A stretch of 64,000 nt of DNA from Alkalicoccobacillus murimartini (GTDB taxonomy: Bacteria; Bacillota; Bacilli; Bacillales; Bacillaceae_D): positions 248,001 through 312,000 of the forward strand of contig NZ_JAUSUA010000002.1 in NCBI RefSeq assembly GCF_030813245.1, in the 5' to 3' direction. Within the stretch, counting starts at the first letter, position 1. Every line of letters starts with the position of its first letter. Position numbers and translations under genes: made by a program. Positions 47,067 to 56,424 of this stretch are shown here, piece after piece. The notes beneath the pieces were generated by a model. It saw only the letters and a program-made list of their open reading frames with translations. It searched no databases and was not told where the DNA came from.

Positions 47067-47877
47067 CATGAACGCCTCTATCTTCATTCAATTGAGAAAT
47101 TCCCTTCATTTCATCCTCTGTTAATTCAAAATCAAAAATATCGGCATTTGACTCAATTCTTTCTTCTTTACTAGACTTAGGAATCGGAATGATGCCTCGT
47201 TGAATATTCCAACGCAAAATGATTTGAGCTGTATCTTTATTATAATGATCTGCCAGTTCTTGAAGGTATGGATGTTCAGTTAATCTTCCTCGCATAAGAG
47301 GAGACCAAGATTCCAAGACAATGTGATGCTTTTGACAATATTGTTGAAGTTTCTCTTGAGAGAGAATGGGGTGTAATTCAACTTGGTTCAGCACTGGTTT
47401 AATTGTAGCGGTCTTAAAAAGACGTTCGAGACCGTCCTGAGAGAAGTTACTTACTCCTAACGACTTTATTTTACCCTCTTCAACCAATTCTTCAAGCGCG
47501 CGCCAACTATCTGCATTTTCCTCTTCTGTTCCTGGCCAATGGATAAGGACTAAATTAATGGTGTTCAAACCTAACTTTGCATGGCTAGCAAGTACAGCCT
47601 GTCTCGTTTTCTCATAGCCAAGTTCTGTTTTCCATACTTTTGTTGTAATATAAATCTCTTCTTCTGGAATTCCTTGAACAACCATCTCACGAATTGCCTC
47701 TCCAACTGCTTCCTCATTTTCATACATTGCAGCTGTATCAATCAAGCGATACCCCAAACGGAGCGCTTTATGGACAGAAAGCGATGTTTCTTTGTCCGTC
47801 ATCTTATATACTCCAAGCCCAAAGACAGGGATCTCAGTTTCGTCATTTAGTTTGATCGTTGATTGAAGTGATGTCAT
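47062..47877 (-). CDS. Aldo/keto reductase
   Basis: A 271-residue NADPH-dependent oxidoreductase of the AKR fold. The catalytic tetrad is visible as Asp47 and Tyr52 (LIDTAAMY), Lys80 (ITTKVW) and His113 (VLIHWPG). The C-terminal coenzyme motif IPIPKSSKEERIESN is also present. Members reduce aldehydes, methylglyoxal or ketones. Its neighbours do not fix the substrate. ATG at 47877; single-gene unit. Confidence 0.94.
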   Translation of the reverse strand: MTSLQSTIKLNDETEIPVFGLGVYKMTDKETSLSVHKALRLGYRLIDTAAMYENEEAVGEAIREMVVQGIPEEEIYITTKVWKTELGYEKTRQAVLASHAKLGLNTINLVLIHWPGTEEENADSWRALEELVEEGKIKSLGVSNFSQDGLERLFKTATIKPVLNQVELHPILSQEKLQQYCQKHHIVLESWSPLMRGRLTEHPYLQELADHYNKDTAQIILRWNIQRGIIPIPKSSKEERIESNADIFDFELTEDEMKGISQLNEDRGVHG

Positions 47878-47977
47878 TATTTATGCCTCCTGATCTATAT
47901 CTGTTACCCTTTACATACCCGATATTTCAAAACAGTAACTCAATTACCTACTATTCAATAAATAAAAGAAAATCCCT

Positions 47978-48016
47978 GCACAAAAAAGACACTAAGCGCT
48001 TTTCGCCTAACGTCTC
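47978..48016 (-). terminator. Rho-independent terminator after the YfcC-type gene
   Basis: A stem with three G-U wobbles (ACGTTAGGCG with CGCTTAGTGT) followed by TTTTTTG on the minus strand. Confidence 0.7.
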
Positions 48017-48029
48017 GGAAAGTTATATA

Positions 48030-49466
48030 TTACCCTGTCCAACCTGTTACCTGTGCGTAAATTAAGAACACTGTACCTACTAACATATAGATGACAAATA
48101 AGGGGATGAAAAAGCGTACCCACTTACTCCAACTAACACCCGCTACGACAAGAGCTGCCATAAAGTACCCCGATGTTGGGAAGAGGATATGCGCAAAGCC
48201 ATCACCGAACTGAAAGGCTAAAATAGCCGTTTGGCGTGTCACACCTACAATATCAGCAAGAGGTGCCATAATTGGCATCGTCACTAATGCTTGCCCGCTT
48301 CCTGATGGAATAAAAAAGTTAATGACAAGCTGCACAACCATCATTCCTAATGCAGTCAGTGTACTTGGCAGTTGGCCTACGATTGAACCTAATCCAAATA
48401 CAATTGAATCCATTATTTGTCCGTCCTCAAGAACGATCGCAACGGATCGGGCAATTCCGATAATGATTGCACCCATTAATACCTCTCGGAACCCTTCTGT
48501 AAATGCTTCGCAAATTTTCGTGATCGATAACCCTGCGATCATGCCAACGATCGTACCCATGAAGATAAACAATCCCGACATCTCCAACATAAACCATCCT
48601 AGCTGTGTGACACCATAAACCACAATTACAAAAAAGATAGGCAATGTGGAGATCGCAGCCATTTGCCTCTTATTCATTTGTTTAGCTGGTAGCTGCAATG
48701 CATCCTTAAAAGTAAGTCGTTTTTCTTCATCTTCTGTATACGTGAAGCTTTTCTCTGGATTTGCTTTTATGCGTCTTGCGTAACGCATAACATACAAACT
48801 TCCTATTAAAACAATGGTGATAAGAACAACAACTCTTAGTCCAAATCCTGAATACGTATCTAGTCCTGCAATTTGTTGTGAGATTCCAACTGTACCAGGA
48901 TTCATGACTCCTGCTGTAAAACCTAATGCAGTAGAAATTAAAGCAATCGCTGTTGCTGTCATGGAATCATAGCCTAAGGAAACGCATAAAGGGATAAGAA
49001 CAGGTATGTATACCAAAGCAAGCTCCGGAGTCCCAATGGTTGTCGCAACAGTCGCAAAAACAGTAATGAGAACAGGTATTATAAGAATACTCTGTTTTTT
49101 GAATTTGCGTGCAAGCCTATCGACTCCAATCTCGATAATCTCTGTGCGTCGCAACACCATAAACATGCCGCCAATAATAAAGGTAAAAAAGATAATTTCA
49201 CTTGCATCTGACATCCCACGAGGAATAGCCAACATAAAATCCATGAAAGATAATGGAGTTGCTTCTATTTCGGTGAATGAGTCAGGATTGATTGACTCCC
49301 TTCCATTTGGACCTTCTACTCTTTCAAATGTACCTGCTGGAATGATATAAGTTAAAATCGCGGAAACACCACTTATTAGAAATAAGAGTACATAAATATG
49401 TGGCATGTTCCAGCCATTCTTCTTTTTTACTGTTGTTGAAACCTGCTTTTCTGGTTCCATCCTCAC
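48030..49466 (-). CDS. YfcC/DcuC-family membrane carrier
   Basis: A 478-residue transporter with about twelve to thirteen helices. PHIYVLLFLISGVSAILTYIIPAGTF near the N-terminus and the paired re-entrant GTPELALVYIPVLIPL and PSGSGQALVTMPIMAPLADIVG segments are typical of the C4-dicarboxylate/basic-amino-acid carrier family represented by YfcC. Substrate is uncertain: dicarboxylates, arginine/ornithine or short peptides have been assigned to relatives. Three kb from the dicarboxylate-type two-component system, it could be its target. GTG-free start: ATG at 49466 after an AGGGGTGTGAGG ribosome region. Confidence 0.85.
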   Translation of the reverse strand: MRMEPEKQVSTTVKKKNGWNMPHIYVLLFLISGVSAILTYIIPAGTFERVEGPNGRESINPDSFTEIEATPLSFMDFMLAIPRGMSDASEIIFFTFIIGGMFMVLRRTEIIEIGVDRLARKFKKQSILIIPVLITVFATVATTIGTPELALVYIPVLIPLCVSLGYDSMTATAIALISTALGFTAGVMNPGTVGISQQIAGLDTYSGFGLRVVVLITIVLIGSLYVMRYARRIKANPEKSFTYTEDEEKRLTFKDALQLPAKQMNKRQMAAISTLPIFFVIVVYGVTQLGWFMLEMSGLFIFMGTIVGMIAGLSITKICEAFTEGFREVLMGAIIIGIARSVAIVLEDGQIMDSIVFGLGSIVGQLPSTLTALGMMVVQLVINFFIPSGSGQALVTMPIMAPLADIVGVTRQTAILAFQFGDGFAHILFPTSGYFMAALVVAGVSWSKWVRFFIPLFVIYMLVGTVFLIYAQVTGWTG

Positions 49467-49709
49467 ACCCCTTTACGCATAATAGGGTTCATTTTAGCGC
49501 AGGTCTTACGAATGTGCATTGTGCACTTTAACCAAAGGAAGAGGGTCAGATTAGCATTTAAATAAAATCACTACGTATAGCCCTAATAGGACCCTTAATA
49601 CTTGCCAGATCACTCGTAAGGTAATATTACAAAGGAATATTCTAAAAGTAAGGTAAGGAATGATAGCCTACATCTCTTCGGTCTTAAAAAGAAAATGAAT
49701 CGTACAAAA

Positions 49710-49738
49710 AAAGGAGCGGAATCATCCGCTCCTTTCTT
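49710..49738 (-). terminator. Rho-independent terminator of the nucleoside operon
   Basis: GGAGCGGA/TCCGCTCC stem with a four-base loop and a TTTTTTT run on the minus strand, just after the adenine deaminase stop. Confidence 0.9.
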
Positions 49739-49747
49739 ATCCTTCTA

Positions 49748-51448
49748 TTACTCCACTATTAATGGAACTACCTTACCTGCATTCACATCAATTAAACCGT
49801 GATCTGTAATTTTCAAAGCTGGACTTACCGGTAATGATAGTGTACTCAACGACATAATTGGATTATAGTGCTTATATCCAAGCTCTCGTAATGCTGCACA
49901 TAACTTATTCACACGCTTAGCTAGTTCTTCAAGCGGCTCTTCGGTTAAGATACCACCTACTGGCAAAGGCACTTTCGCTTGTACCTTTCCTTCCCATACA
50001 ACACAAATTCCACCCTGCATTGCAATTACTTCATTTGCAGCCTGTTTCATATCCTCTGTGTTTTCGCCTACAACAAGTAAGTTATGATTATCATGAGAGT
50101 AAGTGGTTGCCACTGCACCATGCTTAATGATGTCACCTGTGATCAAACCATGGGCACGTGTGCCACCTTTACCATATCGCTCAAATGTAGCAATCAATAA
50201 ATGCTCCGTTTCCTGCCATTGCAAAGCACCCGAACGAACATTTATTGTTTCATGAACTTCAGCTGTGAACGTAGACCCATCCTGCACTTTCATGATTCGG
50301 GTCTTATAGCTACCATCTACTTTATCCACATTTACTTTAAAATCATTGTCAGTCAGTAAATCTAGCTTCACGCTTTGATAAAAGGACGCTGGAAATTGCT
50401 TGTTTTCAGCTACTGCTCCTGCGTCAGGTTTCATTAAGATACCTGTTTTATAAACAGCAGTTAGGTCAAACTGCTCTATATTAGAAAGCAAACAAAAGTC
50501 CGCTATTTTCCCTGGAGCAATGACACCTCTGTCATGCATACGCATCCGTTTTGCTGGTGTAAACGTACTTGCATAGATGACATCCTCTGGTTTCATCCCC
50601 ATTCTCATCGCTTTTTTTACAATTTGGTTTAAGTGACCACGTTCTGCGAGTGTATCTGCCATTACATCGTCTGTGATAAAGCAGAAGTGCTCACTCACAT
50701 CCTGCTCACTTAAATAGTTCATGATCTCAGGAGTCATGGATTTCTCTTGAATTTCAATAAACATTCCAGCTTCAATCCGAGCCTTAAGTCCTTCAATCGT
50801 CTGATGAGTGTGATCAGAATCAACACCCGCAAAGATCATTTGATGCAGGTCTGTATCAAGCAGCTTAGGGACATGTCCTTCAATAATGGTCTCAGGATAA
50901 TGAGTTCTCATATGCTGAAGGATTTTTTTTGTTTTATTCTCTTCATCTGAGATGACATCAACATAATTCATAATTTCACCTAAGCAGATGATGTTCTCAG
51001 TAGCCATTAATTTGTCGATATCCTCAATCTCAATCGATCCACCCGTTGTTTCCATGGATGTAGCTGGTACAGAGCTAGGAATGGAATAGAACATGTCCAC
51101 TTCACAGCTTTCACTTGCCCGAATCATTTCCGTTACTCCATCTACACCAAACACATTTGCCATCTCATGGGGTTCTGGAACAATGGTTGTCACGCCATTT
51201 TGAATTAATGCCTTTGAAAACGTTGCTGGTGTAACCATCGTACTTTCGATGTGTAGATGAATATCAATTAATCCTGGAACCATGTATAGTCCCTGACCAT
51301 CCAATCGTTCCTGAGCGTCAAAGAAACGTGCATCCTGCTCACCAATATAGAGAAAGCGACCGTCTTTTATTGCGACATTTGCTTGCTTAAAGCTTTTCTC
51401 ATAACTATTAAATACCTTTACTTGTTCAATCAGTGTATCTATCTGCAT
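49748..51448 (-). CDS. ade: Adenine deaminase
   Basis: A 566-residue amidohydrolase turning adenine to hypoxanthine and ammonia. Metal ligands His64 and His66 lie in IDIHLHIESTM, others in EGHVPKLL and GVDSDHTHQ, and the ITDDV motif supplies the catalytic Asp. Length is normal for Ade. It is the last gene of the operon that also encodes a nucleoside hydrolase and an ABC transporter: the hydrolase frees adenine from adenosine and this enzyme deaminates it. The ATG at 51448 follows TGGAGGG. Confidence 0.96.
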   Translation of the reverse strand: MQIDTLIEQVKVFNSYEKSFKQANVAIKDGRFLYIGEQDARFFDAQERLDGQGLYMVPGLIDIHLHIESTMVTPATFSKALIQNGVTTIVPEPHEMANVFGVDGVTEMIRASESCEVDMFYSIPSSVPATSMETTGGSIEIEDIDKLMATENIICLGEIMNYVDVISDEENKTKKILQHMRTHYPETIIEGHVPKLLDTDLHQMIFAGVDSDHTHQTIEGLKARIEAGMFIEIQEKSMTPEIMNYLSEQDVSEHFCFITDDVMADTLAERGHLNQIVKKAMRMGMKPEDVIYASTFTPAKRMRMHDRGVIAPGKIADFCLLSNIEQFDLTAVYKTGILMKPDAGAVAENKQFPASFYQSVKLDLLTDNDFKVNVDKVDGSYKTRIMKVQDGSTFTAEVHETINVRSGALQWQETEHLLIATFERYGKGGTRAHGLITGDIIKHGAVATTYSHDNHNLLVVGENTEDMKQAANEVIAMQGGICVVWEGKVQAKVPLPVGGILTEEPLEELAKRVNKLCAALRELGYKHYNPIMSLSTLSLPVSPALKITDHGLIDVNAGKVVPLIVE

Positions 51449-51469
51449 GATCGATAAGTCCCTCCAATA

Positions 51470-52531
51470 TTAATCAACAAGCACAAGCTTTTCTTTAGGG
51501 AATTGAACCGTAACCTGTTCACCCGATGTAAAGACCTGTTCTGCACTCTGGTTAATCGTGAAATCACCAAGCGCTGTGTTGACAACATATTGATGGCTTC
51601 TTCCCAAGAATGTACTAACAGTGATACGACCGTTCACTTGGTTAGGGCTTAACAAGTCTCCTTTATGAGGTAGAATCGTTAGGTAATCAGGGCGAATCGC
51701 ACCTGTCATACTTGTTTCGCTCGCAGCCTGCTTAGCATCAGCAACATGAAATTCCATTCCATCTACTGTCATCACATAGCCGCCTTCAGCTACTTTTTTA
51801 TCTGTGAATGTAATGAAATTCTTAAATCCAATAAAGTCAGCAATAAAGCGTGTTTTTGGATACGAGTAAATGGTTGATGGCTGATCAAGCTGCTCGATCA
51901 CACCCTTGTTCATAATTGCTACTTGATCAGAAATGGAGAAGCACTCCTCTTGATCATGTGATACATAAACGGTTGTAATACCCAACTCTTGCTGAATGCG
52001 GCGGATTTCAACACGCATACTTTCTCGTAAGTTTGCATCCAGGTTACTTAATGGCTCATCAAACAATAACAAATCTGGCTTAATGACAAGGGCTCTCGCA
52101 ATCGCTACACGTTGCTTCTGTCCACCCGACAATTCTTGTGGAAAACGTTTCTCATACCCTGAAAGGTTCACAATTTCTAGCATTTCTTGAACGAGTTTTT
52201 TTGTTTCAGCCGATGTTTTTTTACGAAGTCTTAAGCCAAAAGCCACATTATCAAAAACAGACATGTGAGGAAATAAAGCATAGTTCTGAAACACAAACCC
52301 AAAGTTACGTTTGCTAACAGGAACACGGGTATAATCTTTGTCTTTGAATGTAAAGCGTCCTTCCTTTGCTTCAAGAAAACCTGCAATTAAACGTAACGTT
52401 GTTGTTTTTCCACAACCACTTGGTCCAAGCAAAGAAACTAACTTTCCTTCTTCTATATCAAGGTGGAAATCCTTCAGAATATCTTGCTTCTGATAGGCCA
52501 CTGCAATTTGATCTAATGTAAGTAATGCCAT
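51470..52531 (-). CDS. ABC transporter ATPase (PotA/FbpC type), probably nucleoside uptake
   Basis: A 353-residue ATPase: Walker A GPSGCGKTT, signature LSGGQKQR, Walker B LLLFDEPLSNLD and H-loop VSHDQEE, then a TOBE regulatory part (about 250-353). This is the PotA/FbpC subfamily normally serving polyamines, iron or phosphonate. I start at ATG 52531 (MALLTLDQI, after TGGAGG); the frame extends 13 codons upstream into the permease end. Its gene neighbours, not its sequence, argue for a nucleoside substrate. Confidence 0.92.
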   Translation of the reverse strand: MALLTLDQIAVAYQKQDILKDFHLDIEEGKLVSLLGPSGCGKTTTLRLIAGFLEAKEGRFTFKDKDYTRVPVSKRNFGFVFQNYALFPHMSVFDNVAFGLRLRKKTSAETKKLVQEMLEIVNLSGYEKRFPQELSGGQKQRVAIARALVIKPDLLLFDEPLSNLDANLRESMRVEIRRIQQELGITTVYVSHDQEECFSISDQVAIMNKGVIEQLDQPSTIYSYPKTRFIADFIGFKNFITFTDKKVAEGGYVMTVDGMEFHVADAKQAASETSMTGAIRPDYLTILPHKGDLLSPNQVNGRITVSTFLGRSHQYVVNTALGDFTINQSAEQVFTSGEQVTVQFPKEKLVLVD

Positions 52532-52547
52532 TGTTAATAGCCTCCAA

Positions 52548-53333
52548 TTATCGTTTAGTGAAGTACGCAATTCCCATCAATCGTTCAATTAAGAACATCA
52601 TACCTGCCGTTAGGATCATAAGTAATACGGATACTGCGGCGATCGTAGGATCAAAATAGTTCTCAACGTAAGTTAGCATTTGAATAGGCAACGTACTGAA
52701 ACCTGGTCCCGTCATAAAGACTGAGATATCTACATTGTTAAATGATTCAAGAAAGGCAATCAGCACAGCTGCAATAATTCCTGAACGAATATTTGGCAGT
52801 ACTATTTTAAAGAACGTTTCAACATGCCCTGCTCCTAAACTTAACGCTGCCTCTTCAATAGAAAAATCAAAGTTAGAGAGACTAGATGCGATAACCCGAA
52901 TGATAAATGGCAACATGATAATGGTATGCCCAATAAACAAACCGACGTAAACAGGGATGCCATACGCTACGATGATATAGCGCAAAAACGTAAAACCAAG
53001 AACAATTCCAGGAATCAGCACGGGCGAGATAAAAATCGCATTTAACAGCTGCTTCCCTTTAAAGTCATAGCGACTTAATGCATAAGCTGCCGGAATACCA
53101 AGCAACAATGCCATTAAGTTCCCAGCAAGCGAAACTAATATAGAGATCTTAAATGTTTCTAAAAACATTGCGACCTTAAAAATGTTTTCATACCAATTTA
53201 ATGAGAAGCCCTCTGGTGGAAATTTCAGCACACTGCCTGGTTCAAAGGAAGTGATCGAGATAATCACCAGTGGTCCGATCAAAAATGTAAAAACTAGAAA
53301 TGTAACAAGGGATAAGACCCAGTTTTTTTTCAT
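52548..53333 (-). CDS. ABC transporter permease (PotC type)
   Basis: A 261-residue inner-membrane permease with six helices. The cytoplasmic EAA loop reads EEAALSLGAGHVETFFKIVLPNIRSG at about 165-190, where the ATPase docks. It starts six bases after the partner permease, and is cotranscribed with it. Family: binding-protein-dependent transport of the PotBC class. Substrate inferred from operon to be a purine nucleoside or base. Confidence 0.92.
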   Translation of the reverse strand: MKKNWVLSLVTFLVFTFLIGPLVIISITSFEPGSVLKFPPEGFSLNWYENIFKVAMFLETFKISILVSLAGNLMALLLGIPAAYALSRYDFKGKQLLNAIFISPVLIPGIVLGFTFLRYIIVAYGIPVYVGLFIGHTIIMLPFIIRVIASSLSNFDFSIEEAALSLGAGHVETFFKIVLPNIRSGIIAAVLIAFLESFNNVDISVFMTGPGFSTLPIQMLTYVENYFDPTIAAVSVLLMILTAGMMFLIERLMGIAYFTKR

Positions 53334-53339
53334 CGCTCA

Positions 53340-54161
53340 CTACCCCCTTGGATTTAATTTCAGTGCGACTTTATTAATCACCATGACAAAAATAACGGTA
53401 ACAGCAATCATAATAACACTCACAATTGATGCCACATGCCAATCATTTAACGTCACTGCATTCTGATACAGGAACGTTGATATGACTCGCTGATTTCCTC
53501 CGAGTAAGGCAGGAGTCGTATAGGCTGTGAAGCTACCTACAAAAACGAGTGTACAGCCGATCATTAATCCAGGTACACATAATGGGAGAAGAATCTTGCG
53601 GAAGATCGTCACTTTAGGCGCACCTAAGCTCTCAGCCGCCTCTAAAAGATTTCGATCCACATTCTCGAGCACACCTACAAGCGTGACAATCATTAATGGA
53701 AGAAACAGGTGTACAAGTCCGATATTCACAGCGAGTGGCGTATACATAATTTCAAGGGGTTCAGACCTAAGCCCTACTCCCATTAACACTTGATTCAACA
53801 GTCCATTTCGCCCAAGAATAATCATCCAACTAAATGACCGAACAACCGGGCTCACTAATAGTGGAAACACAGCAAGCAAAAGCATAATAGCCTTTGTTCG
53901 AGCGCGTAACCCCGAGATAAAATAAGCCGCAGGAAAACCTAAGATAATACAAACCAGCGTAGTGATCAGGCTCACACGTATGGTGGTGAATAAAATTTCC
54001 ATAAAGTATTCATTTTGAAAAAAGTTCAAATAACCTTGAAAAGAAAAGCTTCCTGAATCTGTGAAAGTCGCCGCAAATGTTAAGGCAAGCGGAACGATAA
54101 TAAACAAAGTTAAAAATAAAACACCTGGTAATAACAGGATATAGATGTATTTCTTCTTCAC
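53340..54161 (-). CDS. ABC transporter permease (PotB type)
   Basis: A 273-residue permease with six helices and an EAA loop (LEAAESLGAPKVTIFRKILLPLCVPG). GTG start at 54161 overlaps the stop of the nucleoside hydrolase gene by four bases (GTGA), so it is translationally coupled to it. It pairs with the PotC-like permease to form the channel. Confidence 0.92.
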   Translation of the reverse strand: MKKKYIYILLLPGVLFLTLFIIVPLALTFAATFTDSGSFSFQGYLNFFQNEYFMEILFTTIRVSLITTLVCIILGFPAAYFISGLRARTKAIMLLLAVFPLLVSPVVRSFSWMIILGRNGLLNQVLMGVGLRSEPLEIMYTPLAVNIGLVHLFLPLMIVTLVGVLENVDRNLLEAAESLGAPKVTIFRKILLPLCVPGLMIGCTLVFVGSFTAYTTPALLGGNQRVISTFLYQNAVTLNDWHVASIVSVIMIAVTVIFVMVINKVALKLNPRG

Positions 54162-55105
54162 AATGATCCCTCCTGCGGTACGCTAATCGTGTGAACAAAA
54201 AGCTTTAGAAATGCCTCTGCATCAACTTCTAGACTTACATGTATGTTTGGTGTCTTTTGTAGTCTGTTCTGAAAATCACAGACCGTTTGTCCATCACATA
54301 AACGACTACTTGTTTCAATATCTACAGAAAGCAATGTTGTTTGAACAAGATCAGGATTAATGGCCACTGCTACAGCGAGTGGATCATGCATTGCGCATGC
54401 TTTAACCCCATTCCGTTCGATATATCGCGTCATATAATCTGACGTACTTTGTCTAATATAGGCTCCATACTTCGTATCATCTAACTGTTGCAAATGGTCT
54501 TCTGTTAATAGTGCTTTTCTTGTTACATCCAATCCCACCTGGGTCAACTTCTTAAAGCCAGCTTCAAATACAACTCTAGCCGCTTCCGGGTCAACATACA
54601 TGTTATACTCTGCAACGGGTGTCACATTACCTGGGTCAGCTACAACCCCGCCCATAAATACGACTTCATCAATATATGAAGGCAACTCCGGACATTTTTT
54701 AATAGCTTCTGCCAAATTGGTTAATGGACCTGTCATGATAAAGCTTAAAGGTTGCGATGACGATTTAGCTAACTCAATCATATAATCAGGCGCATAGACG
54801 TTCTCCGGTTTCTTTGTAGGGTGAACATCCGCCAGAGCACCGCCAATCCCATCTGCCCCATGAATACGATGTTCAAAGTAAGAGCTTCGCTCGAGTGGCT
54901 GATTAGCCCCTGGTATGATCGGAATGGATGATGCACCGGTCATCTCAACAATCTTACACGTATTTAAAGTTGCCGTTTCAAGTGATACATTCCCGTTAAC
55001 CGTTGTTATGGCTACGACATCCAATTCTTTTGAATGGATGGCAAGTATAATGCCCAGTGCATCATCCACACCTGTATCTACATCCAACAATACCTTTCGA
55101 CTCAT
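54158..55105 (-). CDS. Inosine/uridine-preferring nucleoside hydrolase family protein
   Basis: A 315-residue N-ribohydrolase. The N-terminal calcium-binding cluster DVDTGVDDALG (Asp8, Asp10, Asp14, Asp15), the NVSLETAT region, the GPLTNLA loop and the C-terminal AMHDPLAVAV with His-Asp are diagnostic. It splits nucleosides into base and ribose. The frame extends 33 codons upstream through the hairpin at 55128-55163, but the ATG at 55105 has AGGAG at eight bases and gives the normal N-terminus. It lies between the binding protein and the permeases, so uptake and cleavage are encoded together. Confidence 0.93.
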   Translation of the reverse strand: MSRKVLLDVDTGVDDALGIILAIHSKELDVVAITTVNGNVSLETATLNTCKIVEMTGASSIPIIPGANQPLERSSYFEHRIHGADGIGGALADVHPTKKPENVYAPDYMIELAKSSSQPLSFIMTGPLTNLAEAIKKCPELPSYIDEVVFMGGVVADPGNVTPVAEYNMYVDPEAARVVFEAGFKKLTQVGLDVTRKALLTEDHLQQLDDTKYGAYIRQSTSDYMTRYIERNGVKACAMHDPLAVAVAINPDLVQTTLLSVDIETSSRLCDGQTVCDFQNRLQKTPNIHVSLEVDAEAFLKLFVHTISVPQEGSL

Positions 55106-55127
55106 CACTTTCACTCCTAACAAAATA

Positions 55128-55164
55128 CAGGCGCCCGAGTCTAACTCATCCGGCGCCTCTATAC
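55128..55164 (-). terminator. Intercistronic hairpin after the binding-protein gene
   Basis: AGGCGCC pairs with GGCGCCT, with an inner GAGT/ACTC stem. The following TGTATTTTG is a weak T-run, so partial termination is likely. This commonly keeps binding-protein levels above those of the permeases. Confidence 0.7.
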
Positions 55165-55172
55165 CATTTTTA

Positions 55173-56225
55173 TTATTGTGCGATTTCCTGGTTCCAACGC
55201 TCAATCCAAGTTGATGATTGCTCGTTCACGTATTCCATATCCAATTGATGAAGACTCTCTACCACATCTTGGCCGTACGTGATACCCTCTGCTTCTTCGT
55301 CTGTTAATTCAACAGTTGTATTGACAGGAGAATCAATTTTCGCCTTAGCGGTTGTTGCTTGAATGTCTTGGCTCAGTTGAAAATTAATAAATTCTTCAGC
55401 TAGTTCTTTGTTTTCGCTACCTTCAACAATGTTGACTGTATTCATAACCGCATATCCGCCCTCTTCAGGTGTTACAAATTCAGCAGAAGGGATCGCTTCT
55501 TTTAGATCGTTGAAGTACATCTCCATAAATGGTCCACCTACAACTTCACCCTGAGAAAACATATTAACGAAATCTGACGTTTTGTCATATTCCTTCACTA
55601 CATTTGGAACAAGCTCAGCCATCTGTGCAAAAGCAGCATCCTCATTAAAAGTATCTTGACCAGATACTTTTGAAGCTGCATCTAAGAACATTGGTCCCGT
55701 AGTAGATGTGATACCTGGAATCGTTAGGTTTTTAGCAAGACTCTCATCCCAAAGATCTGCCCAAGATGTAATATCCTGATCGACTGCATCAGCATTATAA
55801 GCAATACCAAATTGACCAATTGTATAAGCAGGACCATATTCTTCACCAAGCGGGGCTTGGGCTACTTCATATATTTCTTCTATATTAGGAATGTTACTAC
55901 GATCAATCTCTGCAAATAATCCATCATTAATTGCTTGTTGTGCATAGTAATCAGACAAATACACGAGATCTACGTTAGCGGTACCTTGACGAATTTTATT
56001 TAATCGTTCAGCATTGTTCCCTACATCTAATACAATCTCAACATTATGCTCTTCTTCAAAAGGTGCATACACTTCTGCTCTAAAGAAATCTTCTGAAAAT
56101 CCCCAAGTTGAAATAACTAATTTAGTTGGTGAACCGTTTGAACCTTGTGAATCATCGGACCCTCCACAAGCCGTTAATGCGGCAGCTGATAAAGCAACAA
56201 GCGTTGTTCCTAGTAATTTTTTCAT
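55173..56225 (-). CDS. ABC transporter substrate-binding lipoprotein (PotD type)
   Basis: A 350-residue lipoprotein: signal peptide ending AALTACGG with lipidated Cys20, then a two-lobed binding fold of the PotD/spermidine-iron family (NAERLNKIRQGTANVDLVYLSDY near the hinge, TSTTGPMFLDAA). It should bind the transporter substrate outside the membrane. Polyamine-binding members keep several acidic pocket residues that cannot be judged without a structure alignment. First gene of the nucleoside operon, so it defines the specificity. ATG at 56225 after TGGAGGGAATC. Confidence 0.92.
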   Translation of the reverse strand: MKKLLGTTLVALSAAALTACGGSDDSQGSNGSPTKLVISTWGFSEDFFRAEVYAPFEEEHNVEIVLDVGNNAERLNKIRQGTANVDLVYLSDYYAQQAINDGLFAEIDRSNIPNIEEIYEVAQAPLGEEYGPAYTIGQFGIAYNADAVDQDITSWADLWDESLAKNLTIPGITSTTGPMFLDAASKVSGQDTFNEDAAFAQMAELVPNVVKEYDKTSDFVNMFSQGEVVGGPFMEMYFNDLKEAIPSAEFVTPEEGGYAVMNTVNIVEGSENKELAEEFINFQLSQDIQATTAKAKIDSPVNTTVELTDEEAEGITYGQDVVESLHQLDMEYVNEQSSTWIERWNQEIAQ

Positions 56226-56298
56226 TTGATTCCCTCCAAAATGGTTTGTTATTTCTATAGGGTTCCCAGCAAAGGCTAAAAGTTCCCATAAAAAAAGA

Positions 56299-56342
56299 AA
56301 AAGACACTCTCGCAGAATAATTGTGCATTCTACAAGAGTCCC
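56299..56342 (-). terminator. Terminator or leader hairpin before the nucleoside operon
   Basis: GACTCTTGTAGAAT pairs with ATTCTGCGAGAGTGTC (bulges) and is followed by TTTTTCTTTTTTT on the minus strand. It either ends the DUF2294 transcript or is an attenuator in the operon leader. I see no purine riboswitch core around it. Confidence 0.75.
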
Positions 56343-56424
56343 TTTTCCTTGTATACAAAGAATTGGTTACACCTGTTTATAAATATTACGGTTCAACATT
56401 CAGATAGATCCGAACAGAGAATCC

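Noticed and set aside
46918-47124. 68-codon plus-strand frame opposite the end of the aldo/keto reductase
   Set aside because: It runs through the reductase terminator and shows no ribosome site or protein-like features.
52532-52570. Upstream start of the PotA-like ATPase
   Set aside because: The extra 13 codons overlap the permease and precede a clear ribosome site for the ATG at 52531.
56226-56424. Possible purine riboswitch in the leader of the nucleoside operon
   Set aside because: There is a terminator-like hairpin, but I could not find the conserved purine-aptamer core; more likely the end of the DUF2294 transcript.
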